Positions 43,306-52,260 of a DNA stretch of 64,000 nt are shown one piece after another (within the stretch, counting starts at the first letter, position 1; every line of letters starts with the position of its first letter). The notes below the pieces were generated by a model. It searched no databases, had not been told where the DNA came from, and saw only the letters and a program-made list of their open reading frames with translations. A program made the translations under genes and the position numbers. Source of the stretch: Streptomyces sp. 3214.6 (lineage in GTDB: Bacteria > Actinomycetota > Actinomycetes > Streptomycetales > Streptomycetaceae); assembly GCF_900129855.1 (NCBI RefSeq), contig NZ_LT670819.1:6510001-6574000 (forward strand), read 5' to 3'.

Positions 43306-44592
43306 ATGACCACGCTTTCGCCGTACGACTCCATGTCCCCGGTCACCCGCGCCGCCTACCGCGCCAAGGCGGCCGCCGCCGACCTCGCGCCGCTGCCCCG
43401 GGCCGCCAAGGACGACGCGCTGCTCGCCATCGCGGACGCGCTGGAGGTCCGCACGAGCGAGATCGTCGAGGCCAACGCCGAGGACATCGCCAAGGCCCGC
43501 GAGGCCGGGACCAGCGAGTCGATCATCGACCGGCTGACCCTCACCCCGGAGCGGGTGCGGGCCATCGCCTCCGATGTGCGGGACGTCGTGGCGCTGCCCG
43601 ACCCCGTCGGTGAGGTCGTCCGCGGCTCCACCCTCCCCAACGGCATCGACCTGCGCCAGGTCCGGGTCCCGCTCGGCGTCGTCGGCATCATCTACGAGGC
43701 CCGCCCGAACGTCACCGTGGACGCCGCCGCCCTCTGCCTGAAGTCCGGCAACGCCGTCCTGCTGCGCGGATCGTCCTCCGCCTTCGAATCGAACACAGCT
43801 CTCGTCCGGGTGATCCGTGACGCCGTCGGCGGCGCCGGGCTGCCCGCCGACGCCGTCCAGCTGGTGCCCGGCGAGGGCCGCGACAGCGTGCGCGAGCTGA
43901 TGCGCTCCCGCGGTCTGGTCGACGTCCTCATCCCGCGCGGCGGAGCCTCGCTCATCCAGACCGTCGTCACGGAGTCCACCGTCCCGGTCATCGAGACCGG
44001 CACCGGCAACTGCCACGTCTACGTCGACGCCCACGCCGACCTCGACATGGCCATCGACATCCTGATCAACTCCAAGGCGCAGCGGCCGAGCGTGTGCAAC
44101 GCCGCCGAGACCCTCCTGGTCCACCAGGACATCGCCCCCGTCTTCCTGCCCCGCGCCCTCGACGCCCTCGCGGAGGCGGGTGTGACCGTGCACGCCGACG
44201 AGCGCGTGCTGGCCTACGCCAAGGACTCCAAGGCGACCGTGGTCGAGGCCACGCCCGAGGACTGGGAGACCGAGTACCTCTCCTACGACATCGCCGCCGC
44301 CGTCGTCGACTCCCTCGACAGGGCCGTCGAGCACATCCGGCTGTGGACTTCCGGTCACACCGAGGCCATCGTCACCACGTCGCAGCATGCGGCCCGCCGG
44401 TTCACCCAGCTGGTCGACTCCACCACGGTCGCCGTGAACGCCTCGACCCGCTTCACCGACGGCGGCCAGTTCGGCTTCGGCGCGGAGATCGGCATCTCCA
44501 CCCAGAAGCTGCACGCCCGCGGCCCGATGGGCCTGCCGGAGCTGACCAGCACCAAGTACATCGTCACGGGCGACGGGCACGTACGGCGCTGA
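43306..44592 (+). CDS. proA: Glutamate-5-semialdehyde dehydrogenase (gamma-glutamyl phosphate reductase)
   Basis: The 428-residue enzyme starts at ATG 43306 (MTTLSPYDSMSPVTRAAYRA). It reduces gamma-glutamyl phosphate with NADPH to the semialdehyde that cyclises toward proline. Family landmarks are VPLGVVGIIYEARPNVTVDA, LRGSSSAFESN, ETGTGNCHVYVD, the catalytic Cys in KAQRPSVCNAAETLLVH, and DGGQFGFGAEIGISTQKLHA RGPMGL. It works with ProB, whose labile product is probably passed on directly. Confidence 0.97.
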   Translation: MTTLSPYDSMSPVTRAAYRAKAAAADLAPLPRAAKDDALLAIADALEVRTSEIVEANAEDIAKAREAGTSESIIDRLTLTPERVRAIASDVRDVVALPDPVGEVVRGSTLPNGIDLRQVRVPLGVVGIIYEARPNVTVDAAALCLKSGNAVLLRGSSSAFESNTALVRVIRDAVGGAGLPADAVQLVPGEGRDSVRELMRSRGLVDVLIPRGGASLIQTVVTESTVPVIETGTGNCHVYVDAHADLDMAIDILINSKAQRPSVCNAAETLLVHQDIAPVFLPRALDALAEAGVTVHADERVLAYAKDSKATVVEATPEDWETEYLSYDIAAAVVDSLDRAVEHIRLWTSGHTEAIVTTSQHAARRFTQLVDSTTVAVNASTRFTDGGQFGFGAEIGISTQKLHARGPMGLPELTSTKYIVTGDGHVRR

Positions 44593-44692
44593 GGTGTTCG
44601 CCGGGCCGGAGGGGCCGTGACAGGCGTCTCATCCGGCGAATGAATTTCCATACCGTCTGCCCAAATTGACCCCCCAGGTCTACTCTGGATCC

Positions 44693-45259
44693 GTGCCGGA
44701 GGACGTGGGGGGCATGCCGTTCCCTGACGGCTGGGAGCCCGACGACGACCACGACCGCGGAGTGTCGGACGAAGAGTTCGCCTCCGTGGTCTTCGACGAG
44801 GCCTTCGTACAGGCGGCCGTGGTGCACGAGCCGACCGCCGTCGAACGCCTCCTGGCCGCCGCGCAGGCGAGAGCCGAGGCCTCCGAGGCCGAGGCCCGCA
44901 GAGCCCGCGCCCGAGGCGACCGCTACGACGACGCCTACGGACCCGGCGTTTTCGGCCATGATCCGGATCTCGACGACCTGGATGACGCCGACCTCGTCGA
45001 AGGCCGCTACGGCGCTCCCGGGACCTATGGCAGGCAGGTCCGCTGGCACCGCCCCGTGGCCTGGATGCTGGCCGTTGTCATGGGCGTCGGCATGGTCGCG
45101 CTGGCCTTCGCCGCGGTCTACCGGGGCGCGTCCTCGGGCAGCCGCGACCCGGTGCCGCCGCCCGCCACGACCGGCCTCGAACAGGGCAGCGTGCCGCCTC
45201 CGTCGGCCTCCGCCAGCTACTCTCAGCCACCCGTCTCGGCGGACCCACGCACGCCCTGA
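44693..45259 (+). CDS. SCO2584-family spore wall biosynthesis protein
   Basis: About 188 residues with a start at GTG 44693; ATG 44714 (MPFPDGWEPD), with GGAGG upstream, is also good. An acidic N-terminal half (DEEFASVVFDEAFVQAAVVH) is followed by one membrane span (WMLAVVMGVGMVALAFAAVY) and a short Pro/Ser-rich outer tail. Position right behind proA matches SCO2584 of S. coelicolor, a member of the spore wall synthesising complex. The segment VFDEAFV recurs in the next gene, so the two share a cytoplasmic motif, perhaps for the same partner. Confidence 0.8.
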   Translation: MPEDVGGMPFPDGWEPDDDHDRGVSDEEFASVVFDEAFVQAAVVHEPTAVERLLAAAQARAEASEAEARRARARGDRYDDAYGPGVFGHDPDLDDLDDADLVEGRYGAPGTYGRQVRWHRPVAWMLAVVMGVGMVALAFAAVYRGASSGSRDPVPPPATTGLEQGSVPPPSASASYSQPPVSADPRTP

Positions 45260-45405
45260 ACGCATGTGCGACGCAGGGCCGTGCGAGGGTCGTGTGTACA
45301 GGGCCGAAGCTGGTGAGAACCTGTCAGAAGTTGTCGTACAGCAGGGCGTTTACCTGGGGTCCGCGCGACCTACTCTGAAAGTATGGCCGGGCTTGGAGAC
45401 CCACC

Positions 45406-46450
45406 GGAGGGGACACCCGAGGGCACTCCGGGAGGTGGCGAGGACGAGTACCGATCCGTCGTCTTCGACGAATCGTTCGTCCGTGCTGCCCGCCTCCAGG
45501 AATACTCCGCCCACGAGCGCATGGCAGCCCATGCGCCCGCCGTCCGCCGCCGCCCGCCCCTGCGGCGCGGGCTGTCCCGGCAGGCACTGATACTCGTCCT
45601 GCTGATCGCCGTGGCCTTCGGTACCGCCGTCTACATGGGCGTACGCAGCCCCTACCAGAGTGCGATGACGCGCGGGCCCGTCGAGCCCCTGCGGATGACC
45701 GTCATCCCGCTCTCCCCGCAGGGCGTCGTGCCCGGGGCGGCCGACCCCGAGTCCCTGTTCGCGCGCAGTCCCGCCGCGCAGTTCCGCATCGGCGCCGAGG
45801 GCATTCCGCTGCCCCCGTCGCGGAGCACCGCGCACTTCTCCGACAGCCAGGTCGTCACCGCGCTGATCACGGCCAAGGACTACATCGTGCACTCCTCGCT
45901 CTTCCCGGAGGTGCTCACCGGGCAGCAGGTGCGGCCCGTGCGCGCCCTGATCGACGCCGACCAGCTCGACCAGTTCGACGAGAGCTTCAGCCATCCGGCC
46001 GCCGACGGCAGGCACGCGCCGACCGGCTGGCTGGTCCGCTTCGACCCCGCCGAGGCCCAGCTGGCCGACAGCAGCATCCGAGTCCAGGGCACACTGCAGG
46101 CCGCCGAGACCGACTCCGCGACCCTCGAAGTCACCGCCGACCACACCTTCGTATACGCGCTACGGCCCACCGGCGCCGCCACGGCCCCGGCCTCCCTCTT
46201 CACCGTCCGCCGCGAGCTGCACTTCCGCTTCGACCGCGAGGACCTGCGCACCCACCAGGTCCAGCTGATCGTGTCCTACGTCCAGGCCGGCCCCCTGTCC
46301 TGCGCCGAGGACTCCACCAACCACCTGCGCCCCCTGCTGGCCGGCCAGACCGCGAAGGCGGGCGGACCGGCCGGCACGGACCCCTACGCGACCGGTGGCG
46401 CGACGCCCCTGTGCGGCGCTCTGGCGCAGAGCGCCCAGCCGAAGACATGA
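45406..46450 (+). CDS. SCO2583-family membrane protein
   Basis: About 350 residues; ATG 45383 (MAGLGDPPEG) is the normal start, and this entry begins just inside it. A cytoplasmic lead with YRSVVFDESFVRAARLQEYS is followed by one membrane span (QALILVLLIAVAFGTAVYMG). A large extracytoplasmic beta-rich part comes next (MTVIPLSPQGVVPGA, VVTALITAKDYIVHSSLFPE, TLEVTADHTFVYALRP), ending with two Cys (LSCAED, TPLCGAL) that could form a disulfide. It is a partner of the preceding gene in gene order and shares its VVFDE-FV motif. A role in spore or cell wall assembly is inferred from that linkage. Confidence 0.8.
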
Positions 46451-46524
46451 AGCGCGGGTCCCCGTCGCTCGAGCCGCAGGTTCCCGTCCGTCACGAGGGC
46501 TGACGGTGCCCGTCGCGAGGGCGG

Positions 46525-47649
46525 TCACTCCCCGTCGCGAGGAGGGGTGTCCGTCGGGCCGTTCGAGCCGTTGCGCGGCGGCTGGTCGTCCGACGCAGTC
46601 GGGCCCGTGAAGCCGCCGAAGCCGCGCCGCACCCGGCCGCCGAGGTCGCCCGCCCCGCCCGCGATGTCGCTGACCAACTTCATCAGCGGGTCCTTGGAGT
46701 TCTTGACGCTGGTCGCGTAGTGGGCGGCGGACTCGCGGAAGGAGTCCGTGACCGAGGTGTCCTTGTCCTCGCTGCGCCGTGTGTAGTGGCCGTCCATGAT
46801 CCGCTGGTGGTCGCGGGACTCGGCCCACTTCTTCAGCTCGGCCGCACGCACGGTGGTGAAGGGGTGGGTGCGGGGAAGCACGTTGAGGATCTTCAGCACG
46901 GAGTCGCGCAGGTCGCCGCCCGCCTCGTACTCCTCGGCCTGCTGCAGGAACGCGTCCACGTTCATCTCGTGCAGGTGGTTGCCGCCGGCGATCTTCATCA
47001 GGCCGCGCATCGAGGCCTTCAGATCCTGCCCGACGAGGAGACCCGCGCGGTCCGCGGACAGCTCCGACTTGCGGAACCACTCGCGCAGCGCCGTCACGAT
47101 CGCCATGATCGCGAGGTTGCCCAGCGGGATCCAGGCCACCCGGATCGCCAGGTTGGTCAGGAACAGCAGGATCGTCCGGTACACGGCGTGCCCCGACAGG
47201 GCGTGCCCCACCTCGTGGCCGATGACCGCCCGCATCTCCTCCTCGTCGAGCAGTTCGACGAGCCCGGTGGTGACCACGATGATCGGCTCGTCCAGACCGA
47301 TGCACATCGCGTTGGGCTGCGGGTCCTGGTTGACGTACATCGGCGGGACCTTCTCCAGGTCCAGGATGTAACAGGCGTCCCGCAGCATGTCGTTGAGGTG
47401 CGTGAACTGCTGGTCGGAGACCCGCACGGAGTCGGACAGGAACAGCAGCCTGAGGCTCCGCTCGGGCAGCAGTGCGCTGAGCGCCTTGAACACCGTGTCG
47501 AAGCCGCTCAGCTTGCGCAGCGCCACCAGCGCGGAGCGGTCCGCGGGGTGCTCGTACGCACGCGAGGAGATTCCGGGGAAGCGCCTGCGCTGCCTGCTCG
47601 GCACGTTCTCGTGGCCCGTGCCGTCGTTGTCGTGGCCGTCGTCGGACAT
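46525..47649 (-). CDS. M48-family membrane metallopeptidase (HtpX-like)
   Basis: The 374-residue protein starts at ATG 47649 (MSDDGHDND); ATG 47661 is four codons upstream. The zinc site is complete: HEVGH in MRAVIGHEVGHALSGHAVYR and the third-ligand Glu in RKSELSADRAG. Two membrane spans lie around TILLFLTNLAIRVAWIPLGN and IMAIVTALREWF. M48 enzymes such as HtpX degrade damaged membrane proteins. The C-terminal tail (GGRVRRGFGGFTGPTASDDQ) is disordered. It converges with the SCO2583-type gene. Confidence 0.92.
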   Translation of the reverse strand: MSDDGHDNDGTGHENVPSRQRRRFPGISSRAYEHPADRSALVALRKLSGFDTVFKALSALLPERSLRLLFLSDSVRVSDQQFTHLNDMLRDACYILDLEKVPPMYVNQDPQPNAMCIGLDEPIIVVTTGLVELLDEEEMRAVIGHEVGHALSGHAVYRTILLFLTNLAIRVAWIPLGNLAIMAIVTALREWFRKSELSADRAGLLVGQDLKASMRGLMKIAGGNHLHEMNVDAFLQQAEEYEAGGDLRDSVLKILNVLPRTHPFTTVRAAELKKWAESRDHQRIMDGHYTRRSEDKDTSVTDSFRESAAHYATSVKNSKDPLMKLVSDIAGGAGDLGGRVRRGFGGFTGPTASDDQPPRNGSNGPTDTPPRDGE

Positions 47650-47786
47650 GTCTTCCCCCATGTGCGTCTGTGTGGCCTTTACCTGACCCTTTACGGACCC
47701 TTGTGCGGCCCTTTGCGCCCCCGAAGCAGGGCCCAGCCTAGGCGGAGTTACCTTGGACGGGCACTACACCGAAGGAGTCCCACGCC

Positions 47787-47948
47787 ATGGAGCACCAACC
47801 CGCAGCCGCCTGGCTCACCGAAGCCGCCGGCGCCGCCCAGCAGCAGGGGGCGGGGAATCTGCTCCGCGTGGTACTGGTCGTGATGATCCTGGGCTGTGTG
47901 CTCACCGCGTGGTTCCTGCTGCGGGGCTACAAGCGGAAGGACGACTGA
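47787..47948 (+). CDS. Small single-span membrane protein
   Basis: The 53-residue protein starts at ATG 47787 behind GAAGGAG. An N-terminal MEHQPAAAWLTEAAGAAQQQ is followed by one membrane helix (LLRVVLVVMILGCVLTAWFL) and a basic RGYKRKDD tail on the inner side. I know of no function. The gene is divergent from the M48 peptidase and stands close to nadD. Confidence 0.8.
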   Translation: MEHQPAAAWLTEAAGAAQQQGAGNLLRVVLVVMILGCVLTAWFLLRGYKRKDD

Positions 47949-48057
47949 GCCGTCGGGAAGGTTCCCAATGGCGGAGTCGGCGTGATCGCCGCCGAGCCGC
48001 CCGCTTACGATGGGCCGACATCTTTATCCCACCCTCACCGGATAGGTCCTGCCGAAG

Positions 48058-48222
48058 ATGAGCCTTCACAGCACCGCTGCCCAGTTGGTCACCCTCGCCG
48101 CCGAGGGCGAGGAGCACGGCGGCAACCACGAGAGCCTCAGCCCGTACCTCACCGGCGGCAGCGCTTTCGTCATCCTGCTGCTCCTGCTGTGGATCACCAC
48201 CCGCTTCAACCGCGACCGCTGA
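48058..48222 (+). CDS. Small membrane protein upstream of nadD
   Basis: The 54-residue protein starts at ATG 48058 (MSLHSTAAQLVTLAAEGEEH). One helix (AFVILLLLLWITTRFNRDR) ends in a positive tail, giving N-out topology. It has the composition of the short conserved actinobacterial proteins found before nadD. Function is unknown. Confidence 0.78.
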   Translation: MSLHSTAAQLVTLAAEGEEHGGNHESLSPYLTGGSAFVILLLLLWITTRFNRDR

Positions 48223-48319
48223 GACACCACGTGTTCACCGACGGGCAGTCCGGCATAGCGGGGCGCTCCGGGCATCCGCCGGCCGGGGCCCCGGAACCGG
48301 GCCGGTAGGGTCTGCACGC

Positions 48320-48946
48320 ATGGGAGAGCAGGACATGCCTACCGGCCCGTCGAACCCGGGCAAGCGCCGCCTCGGCGTCATGGGCGGGACGTTCGATCCG
48401 ATTCACCACGGACACCTCGTGGCGGCCAGTGAGGTCGCCGCGCAGTTCCACCTGGACGAGGTCGTGTTCGTCCCGACCGGCCAGCCGTGGCAGAAGACCC
48501 ACCGCAGTGTCTCCCCGGCCGAGGACCGCTACCTGATGACGGTCATCGCGACCGCCGAGAACCCGCAGTTCTCGGTCAGCCGCATCGACATCGACCGCGG
48601 CGGCCCCACCTACACCGTGGACACCCTGCGCGACCTGCGGGCCCTCAACCCCGACACCGACCTCTTCTTCATCACCGGTGCGGACGCCCTCGGCCAGATC
48701 CTGACCTGGCGGGACAGCGAGGAGCTGTTCTCCCTCGCGCACTTCATCGGGGTCACCCGGCCGGGACATGTCCTGTCCGACCCCGGCCTCCCGGAGGGGG
48801 GCGTCTCGCTCGTCGAGGTGCCCGCGCTCGCCATCTCCTCCACAGACTGCCGTGCGAGAGTCGCCAAGGGCGACCCCGTCTGGTACCTGGTGCCGGACGG
48901 TGTTGTGCGCTACATCGACAAGCGCGAGCTGTACCGCGGCGAGTGA
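48320..48946 (+). CDS. nadD: Nicotinate-nucleotide adenylyltransferase
   Basis: The 208-residue enzyme joins nicotinate mononucleotide with ATP to give deamido-NAD. The nucleotidyltransferase motif is GGTFDPIHHGHLVAASE, and the second signature ALAISSTDCRARVAKGDPV is near the end. The start is ATG 48320; ATG 48335 is possible. It begins the unit nadD, LCP-like gene, rsfS and phosphatase, with short gaps throughout. Confidence 0.96.
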   Translation: MGEQDMPTGPSNPGKRRLGVMGGTFDPIHHGHLVAASEVAAQFHLDEVVFVPTGQPWQKTHRSVSPAEDRYLMTVIATAENPQFSVSRIDIDRGGPTYTVDTLRDLRALNPDTDLFFITGADALGQILTWRDSEELFSLAHFIGVTRPGHVLSDPGLPEGGVSLVEVPALAISSTDCRARVAKGDPVWYLVPDGVVRYIDKRELYRGE

Positions 48947-48962
48947 GCCGAGAGGGGTACCG

Positions 48963-50807
48963 GTGAACGACCGATACGACGCGGGGTACGGCGACGACCC
49001 CTACGAACTCGTCGGCTACGACGAGTACGGGCAGCCCGTCTACCGGCAGGTCCCGCCCCAGCAGGTGCCGCAGCAGGCCTACGACCCGTACGGGCAGCAG
49101 GGCAGCCAACCGCACCAGAACCAGGGCGGGCACCAGGGTCAACCCCAGGGCCAGCCCCAGGGCCAGGGCCGGCAGGGGTACGGCTACGACCCGTACGCCA
49201 CGGGCGGTCAGCAGACGCCCGCCTACGACCCGTACGACACCGGTCAGCAGCCGCCCACCTCCGCGTACGACACCGGCCGCCAGGCCCCCGTCGGCTACGA
49301 CCCCTACGGCACCGCGACCCAGACCCCGTACGACCCCTACGGGCACACCGCCACCAGCGGTCAGCAGCCACGGGTCGAACAGCCCCGCGTCGCCGAGCAG
49401 ACCGCCTACATCCCGCAGCAGGCCGGTCCGGTCGAGAACGAGACCAGGACCGGGACCGGCACCGGCAACGGCACTGGGAACGGGAACGGGAACGAAGCCG
49501 GGTCCGACGACGCGGCGGCCCAACGGGAGTACCACACCGAGCAGTTCGCCTTCGTGGAGGAACCTGACGGTGACTCCGAGGACGTCATCGACTGGCTGAA
49601 CTTCACCGAGAACCGCACCGAGCGCCGCGAGGAGGCCAAGCGCCGCGCCCGCGGCCGCCTGGTCGCCCTCGTCGTGGTCCTGGCGGTCTTCGCGGCCGGC
49701 GGGGTGGGCTACCTCTGGTACGCCGGAAAGCTGCCCGGTCTGTCGTCGTCCTCGAACTCCGGCACCGGCACCACGACCGCCACCGCCGCCCAGAAACGCG
49801 ACGTGATCGTGGTCCACCTGCACAACACCGCCGGGGGCGGCACCGCCACGGTGCTGCTCGTCGACAACACCACCACCAAGCAGGCCACCACGGTCCTGCT
49901 GCCCAACTCCCTCGTTCTCACGGACGAGGACGGCACCACGACGACCCTGGCCAAGTCCGTCGACGACGACGGCTCGGCCGGCACACGCGACGCCCTGGAC
50001 ACCGTCCTCGGCACCCAGATCCAGGGCACCTGGCGTCTGGACACCCCCTACCTGCAGAACCTCGTCGACCTCGTCGGCAACATCGAGGTCGACACCGACA
50101 CGGCCGTGCCCGCCCCCGGCGCCAAGAAGGGCGAGGCCCCGCTCGTCACCAAGGGGGCGGACCAGACCCTCAGCGGCAAGATGGCCGTCGCCTACGCCAC
50201 CTACCGTGCCGCGGGCGAGGCCCAGAACGCCCAGCTGGAGCGGTTCGGCCAGGTCATGCAGGGCGTGCTGCGCAAGGTGTCCTCCGACGCGCAGGGCGCC
50301 ACCGTCACCGTCCAGACCCTGGCGCAGATCCTCGACCCCTCGCTGAGCGACAAGGAACTCGGCGCCTTCCTCGCCAAACTCGCCGAGCTCGCCAAGGGCG
50401 GCGACTACAAGACCACCCTGCTGCCCGTCCGGACCGACGGCACACTCAGCGCCGACGCGAGCGCGGGCGTCGTCAAGGACGTCCTCGGCGGCACCGCGAA
50501 GAGCCCCGACAAGGACGCGGCCGTCAGCGTCTCCGTCCAGAACGCCAGCGGCGCCAAGGCCAACACCGAGGACGCGCGCGTGGTGCTCCTCAACGGCGGC
50601 TTCACCTTCCTGGACGCCGGCACCCCGTCGAGCACGAAGGCCACCTCCCAGGTGCTCTACGCGGACGCCGCCGACAAGGAGAACGCCACCCAGGTCGCCA
50701 AGACCCTGGGCCTGGACGACGGCGCCGTGAAGAAGGGCACCGTCCCCGGGAACGCGGACGTGGCGGTCGTCCTGGGGGAGGACTACAAGCCCTCGGCGTC
50801 GGGGTGA
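48963..50807 (+). CDS. LCP (LytR-CpsA-Psr)-like membrane protein with LytR C-terminal domain
   Basis: The 614-residue protein starts at GTG 48963, 17 bases after nadD. The first 160 residues are a disordered Tyr/Gln/Gly/Pro tail with repeated YDPYG units. A membrane helix (RLVALVVVLAVFAAGGVGYL) follows, then an extracellular LCP-like domain (RDVIVVHLHN, LLPNSLVLTDEDG, GNIEVDTDTAVPAPG). It ends with a LytR_C domain (VSVSVQNASGAKANTEDARV, LLNGGFTFLDAG). LCP proteins attach teichoic acid-type polymers to peptidoglycan. The canonical Arg-rich active site is poorly kept, so it may be a non-catalytic relative. Confidence 0.85.
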   Translation: MNDRYDAGYGDDPYELVGYDEYGQPVYRQVPPQQVPQQAYDPYGQQGSQPHQNQGGHQGQPQGQPQGQGRQGYGYDPYATGGQQTPAYDPYDTGQQPPTSAYDTGRQAPVGYDPYGTATQTPYDPYGHTATSGQQPRVEQPRVAEQTAYIPQQAGPVENETRTGTGTGNGTGNGNGNEAGSDDAAAQREYHTEQFAFVEEPDGDSEDVIDWLNFTENRTERREEAKRRARGRLVALVVVLAVFAAGGVGYLWYAGKLPGLSSSSNSGTGTTTATAAQKRDVIVVHLHNTAGGGTATVLLVDNTTTKQATTVLLPNSLVLTDEDGTTTTLAKSVDDDGSAGTRDALDTVLGTQIQGTWRLDTPYLQNLVDLVGNIEVDTDTAVPAPGAKKGEAPLVTKGADQTLSGKMAVAYATYRAAGEAQNAQLERFGQVMQGVLRKVSSDAQGATVTVQTLAQILDPSLSDKELGAFLAKLAELAKGGDYKTTLLPVRTDGTLSADASAGVVKDVLGGTAKSPDKDAAVSVSVQNASGAKANTEDARVVLLNGGFTFLDAGTPSSTKATSQVLYADAADKENATQVAKTLGLDDGAVKKGTVPGNADVAVVLGEDYKPSASG

Positions 50808-50884
50808 TCGCTTAATCGCGTGGGGTGCCGTCGGCGGTCCGTGAGACCCTTGAGCACAAGTGTCCGCCGACGGAAAGCCACGTA

Positions 50885-51331
50885 GTGACCGCCACCGACC
50901 GCTCCATCGAGCTCATCACCGCCGCCGCACAGGCGGCCGCCGACAAGCTCGCGCACGACATCATCGCCTACGACGTCAGCGATGTGCTGTCGATCACGGA
51001 CGCCTTCCTGCTGGCCTCCGCTCCCAACGACCGTCAGGTCAAGTCGATCGTCGACGAGATCGAGGAGCGCCTGCAGAAGGAGCTCGGCGCCAAGCCGGTA
51101 CGCCGAGAGGGCGACCGGGACGCCCGCTGGATCCTGCTCGACTACGTCGACATCGTCGTCCACGTCCAGCACAGCGAGGAGCGTGTCTTCTACGCCCTCG
51201 AGCGGCTGTGGAAGGACTGCCCCGAGCTGGAGCTGCCCGCCGACGCCAAGGCGACCCGCGGCAAGGCCCAGGAGCACGCCAAACTGCAGGCCGAGGAGGA
51301 CGAGGCCGCCGGGTTCGGGGACCTGCGGTGA
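50885..51331 (+). CDS. rsfS: Ribosomal silencing factor RsfS
   Basis: The 148-residue protein starts at GTG 50885. RsfS pattern: ADKLAHDIIAYDVSDVLSIT, DAFLLASAPNDRQVKSIVDE, DARWILLDYVDIVVHVQHSE, ERVFYALERLWKD. It binds L14 and blocks subunit joining when nutrients are low. The tail after residue 118 is a charged actinobacterial extension. The stop overlaps the next start (GTGA). Confidence 0.96.
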   Translation: MTATDRSIELITAAAQAAADKLAHDIIAYDVSDVLSITDAFLLASAPNDRQVKSIVDEIEERLQKELGAKPVRREGDRDARWILLDYVDIVVHVQHSEERVFYALERLWKDCPELELPADAKATRGKAQEHAKLQAEEDEAAGFGDLR

Positions 51332-51999
51332 GTGCCCCTGCCGAAGCCGCCGACCGGGGGCCGGGCCGTGGCCGCCGTGTCATCCTCTGGCGGCACGGCC
51401 AGACCGCCTGGAACGTGGAGCGTCGCTTCCAGGGCACGACGGACGTCGAGCTGACCGAGACCGGCGTGGCGCAGGCCCGCCGCGCCGCCCGGCTGCTCGC
51501 CTCCCTGCAGCCCGACGCGATCGTCGCCTCGGACCTGTCGCGGGCCGCGAACACGGCCGCCGAGCTCGCCGCGCTCACCGGCCTGGAGGTGACCCACGAC
51601 GAGGCCCTGCGTGAGACGTACGCGGGCGTGTGGCAGGGGCTGACGCACGACGAGATCATCGCCCGCCACGGAGAGGAGTACACCGCGTGGAAGCGCGGTG
51701 AGCCGGTTCGCCGCGGCGGCGGCGAACTGGAGACCGAGGTCGCCGACCGCGCCGCTCCCGTGGTGCTGCGGCACACCGAGAAACTGCCCGAGGACGGCAC
51801 GCTCGTCGTCGTCAGCCACGGTGGCACCATTCGCACCACCATCGGCCGCCTCCTCGGCCTGGAGGCGCACAACTGGGAGAGCCTCGGCGGTCTCTCCAAC
51901 TGCTGCTGGTCCGTCCTCGGCGAGGGCGCTCGGGGCTGGCGTCTGCTTGAGCACAACGCCGGCACCCTGCCCGAACCGGTGCTCGGCGACGACGACTGA
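51328..51999 (+). CDS. Histidine phosphatase family protein
   Basis: The 223-residue protein is coupled to rsfS. The phosphohistidine motif is VILWRHGQTAWNVERRFQGT, with the partner Glu in LRETYAGVWQGLTHDEI and the second His in LVVVSHGGTIRTTIGRL. This is the set expected for a phosphoglycerate-mutase-like phosphatase. The substrate cannot be told from sequence. Confidence 0.93.
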   Translation: MSAPAEAADRGPGRGRRVILWRHGQTAWNVERRFQGTTDVELTETGVAQARRAARLLASLQPDAIVASDLSRAANTAAELAALTGLEVTHDEALRETYAGVWQGLTHDEIIARHGEEYTAWKRGEPVRRGGGELETEVADRAAPVVLRHTEKLPEDGTLVVVSHGGTIRTTIGRLLGLEAHNWESLGGLSNCCWSVLGEGARGWRLLEHNAGTLPEPVLGDDD

Positions 52000-52092
52000 C
52001 CGCCCTGGGGGCGGCCGGGACCCGGATTTCACTTTCCGGCAGGTCGCAGGCTAAAGTTCTTCTTGTTCGCCCGCCGAGCGGGGAGAACATAA

Positions 52093-52165
52093 GGGGCTAT
52101 AGCTCAGTTGGTAGAGCGCCTGCATGGCATGCAGGAGGTCAGGAGTTCAATTCTCCTTAGCTCCA
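52093..52165 (+). tRNA. tRNA-Ala (anticodon GGC), copy 1
   Basis: A 73-base cloverleaf: acceptor GGGGCTA/TAGCTCC, D arm GCTCAGTTGGTAGAGC, anticodon stem CCTGC/GCAGG with loop ATGGCAT giving GGC, T arm AGGAGTTCAATTCTCCT, discriminator A. CCA is not encoded. An identical gene lies at 55382-55454. Confidence 0.97.
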
Positions 52166-52232
52166 CAGATCGGCTGGTCGGTTGATCGACACTCTGTTGA
52201 GTTGTCAAAGATCGGTCGAGATCGGTTCACGA

Positions 52233-52260
52233 AGATCCCGTCCCTCAGGGGGCGGGATTT
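52233..52260. terminator. Bidirectional terminator behind tRNA-Ala copy 1
   Basis: ATCCCGTCCC (52235-52244), loop tcag, GGGGCGGGAT (52249-52258), then six T on the plus strand. The stop codon of the convergent minus-strand regulator (52245-52247) is in the loop, so one hairpin serves both genes. Confidence 0.85.
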
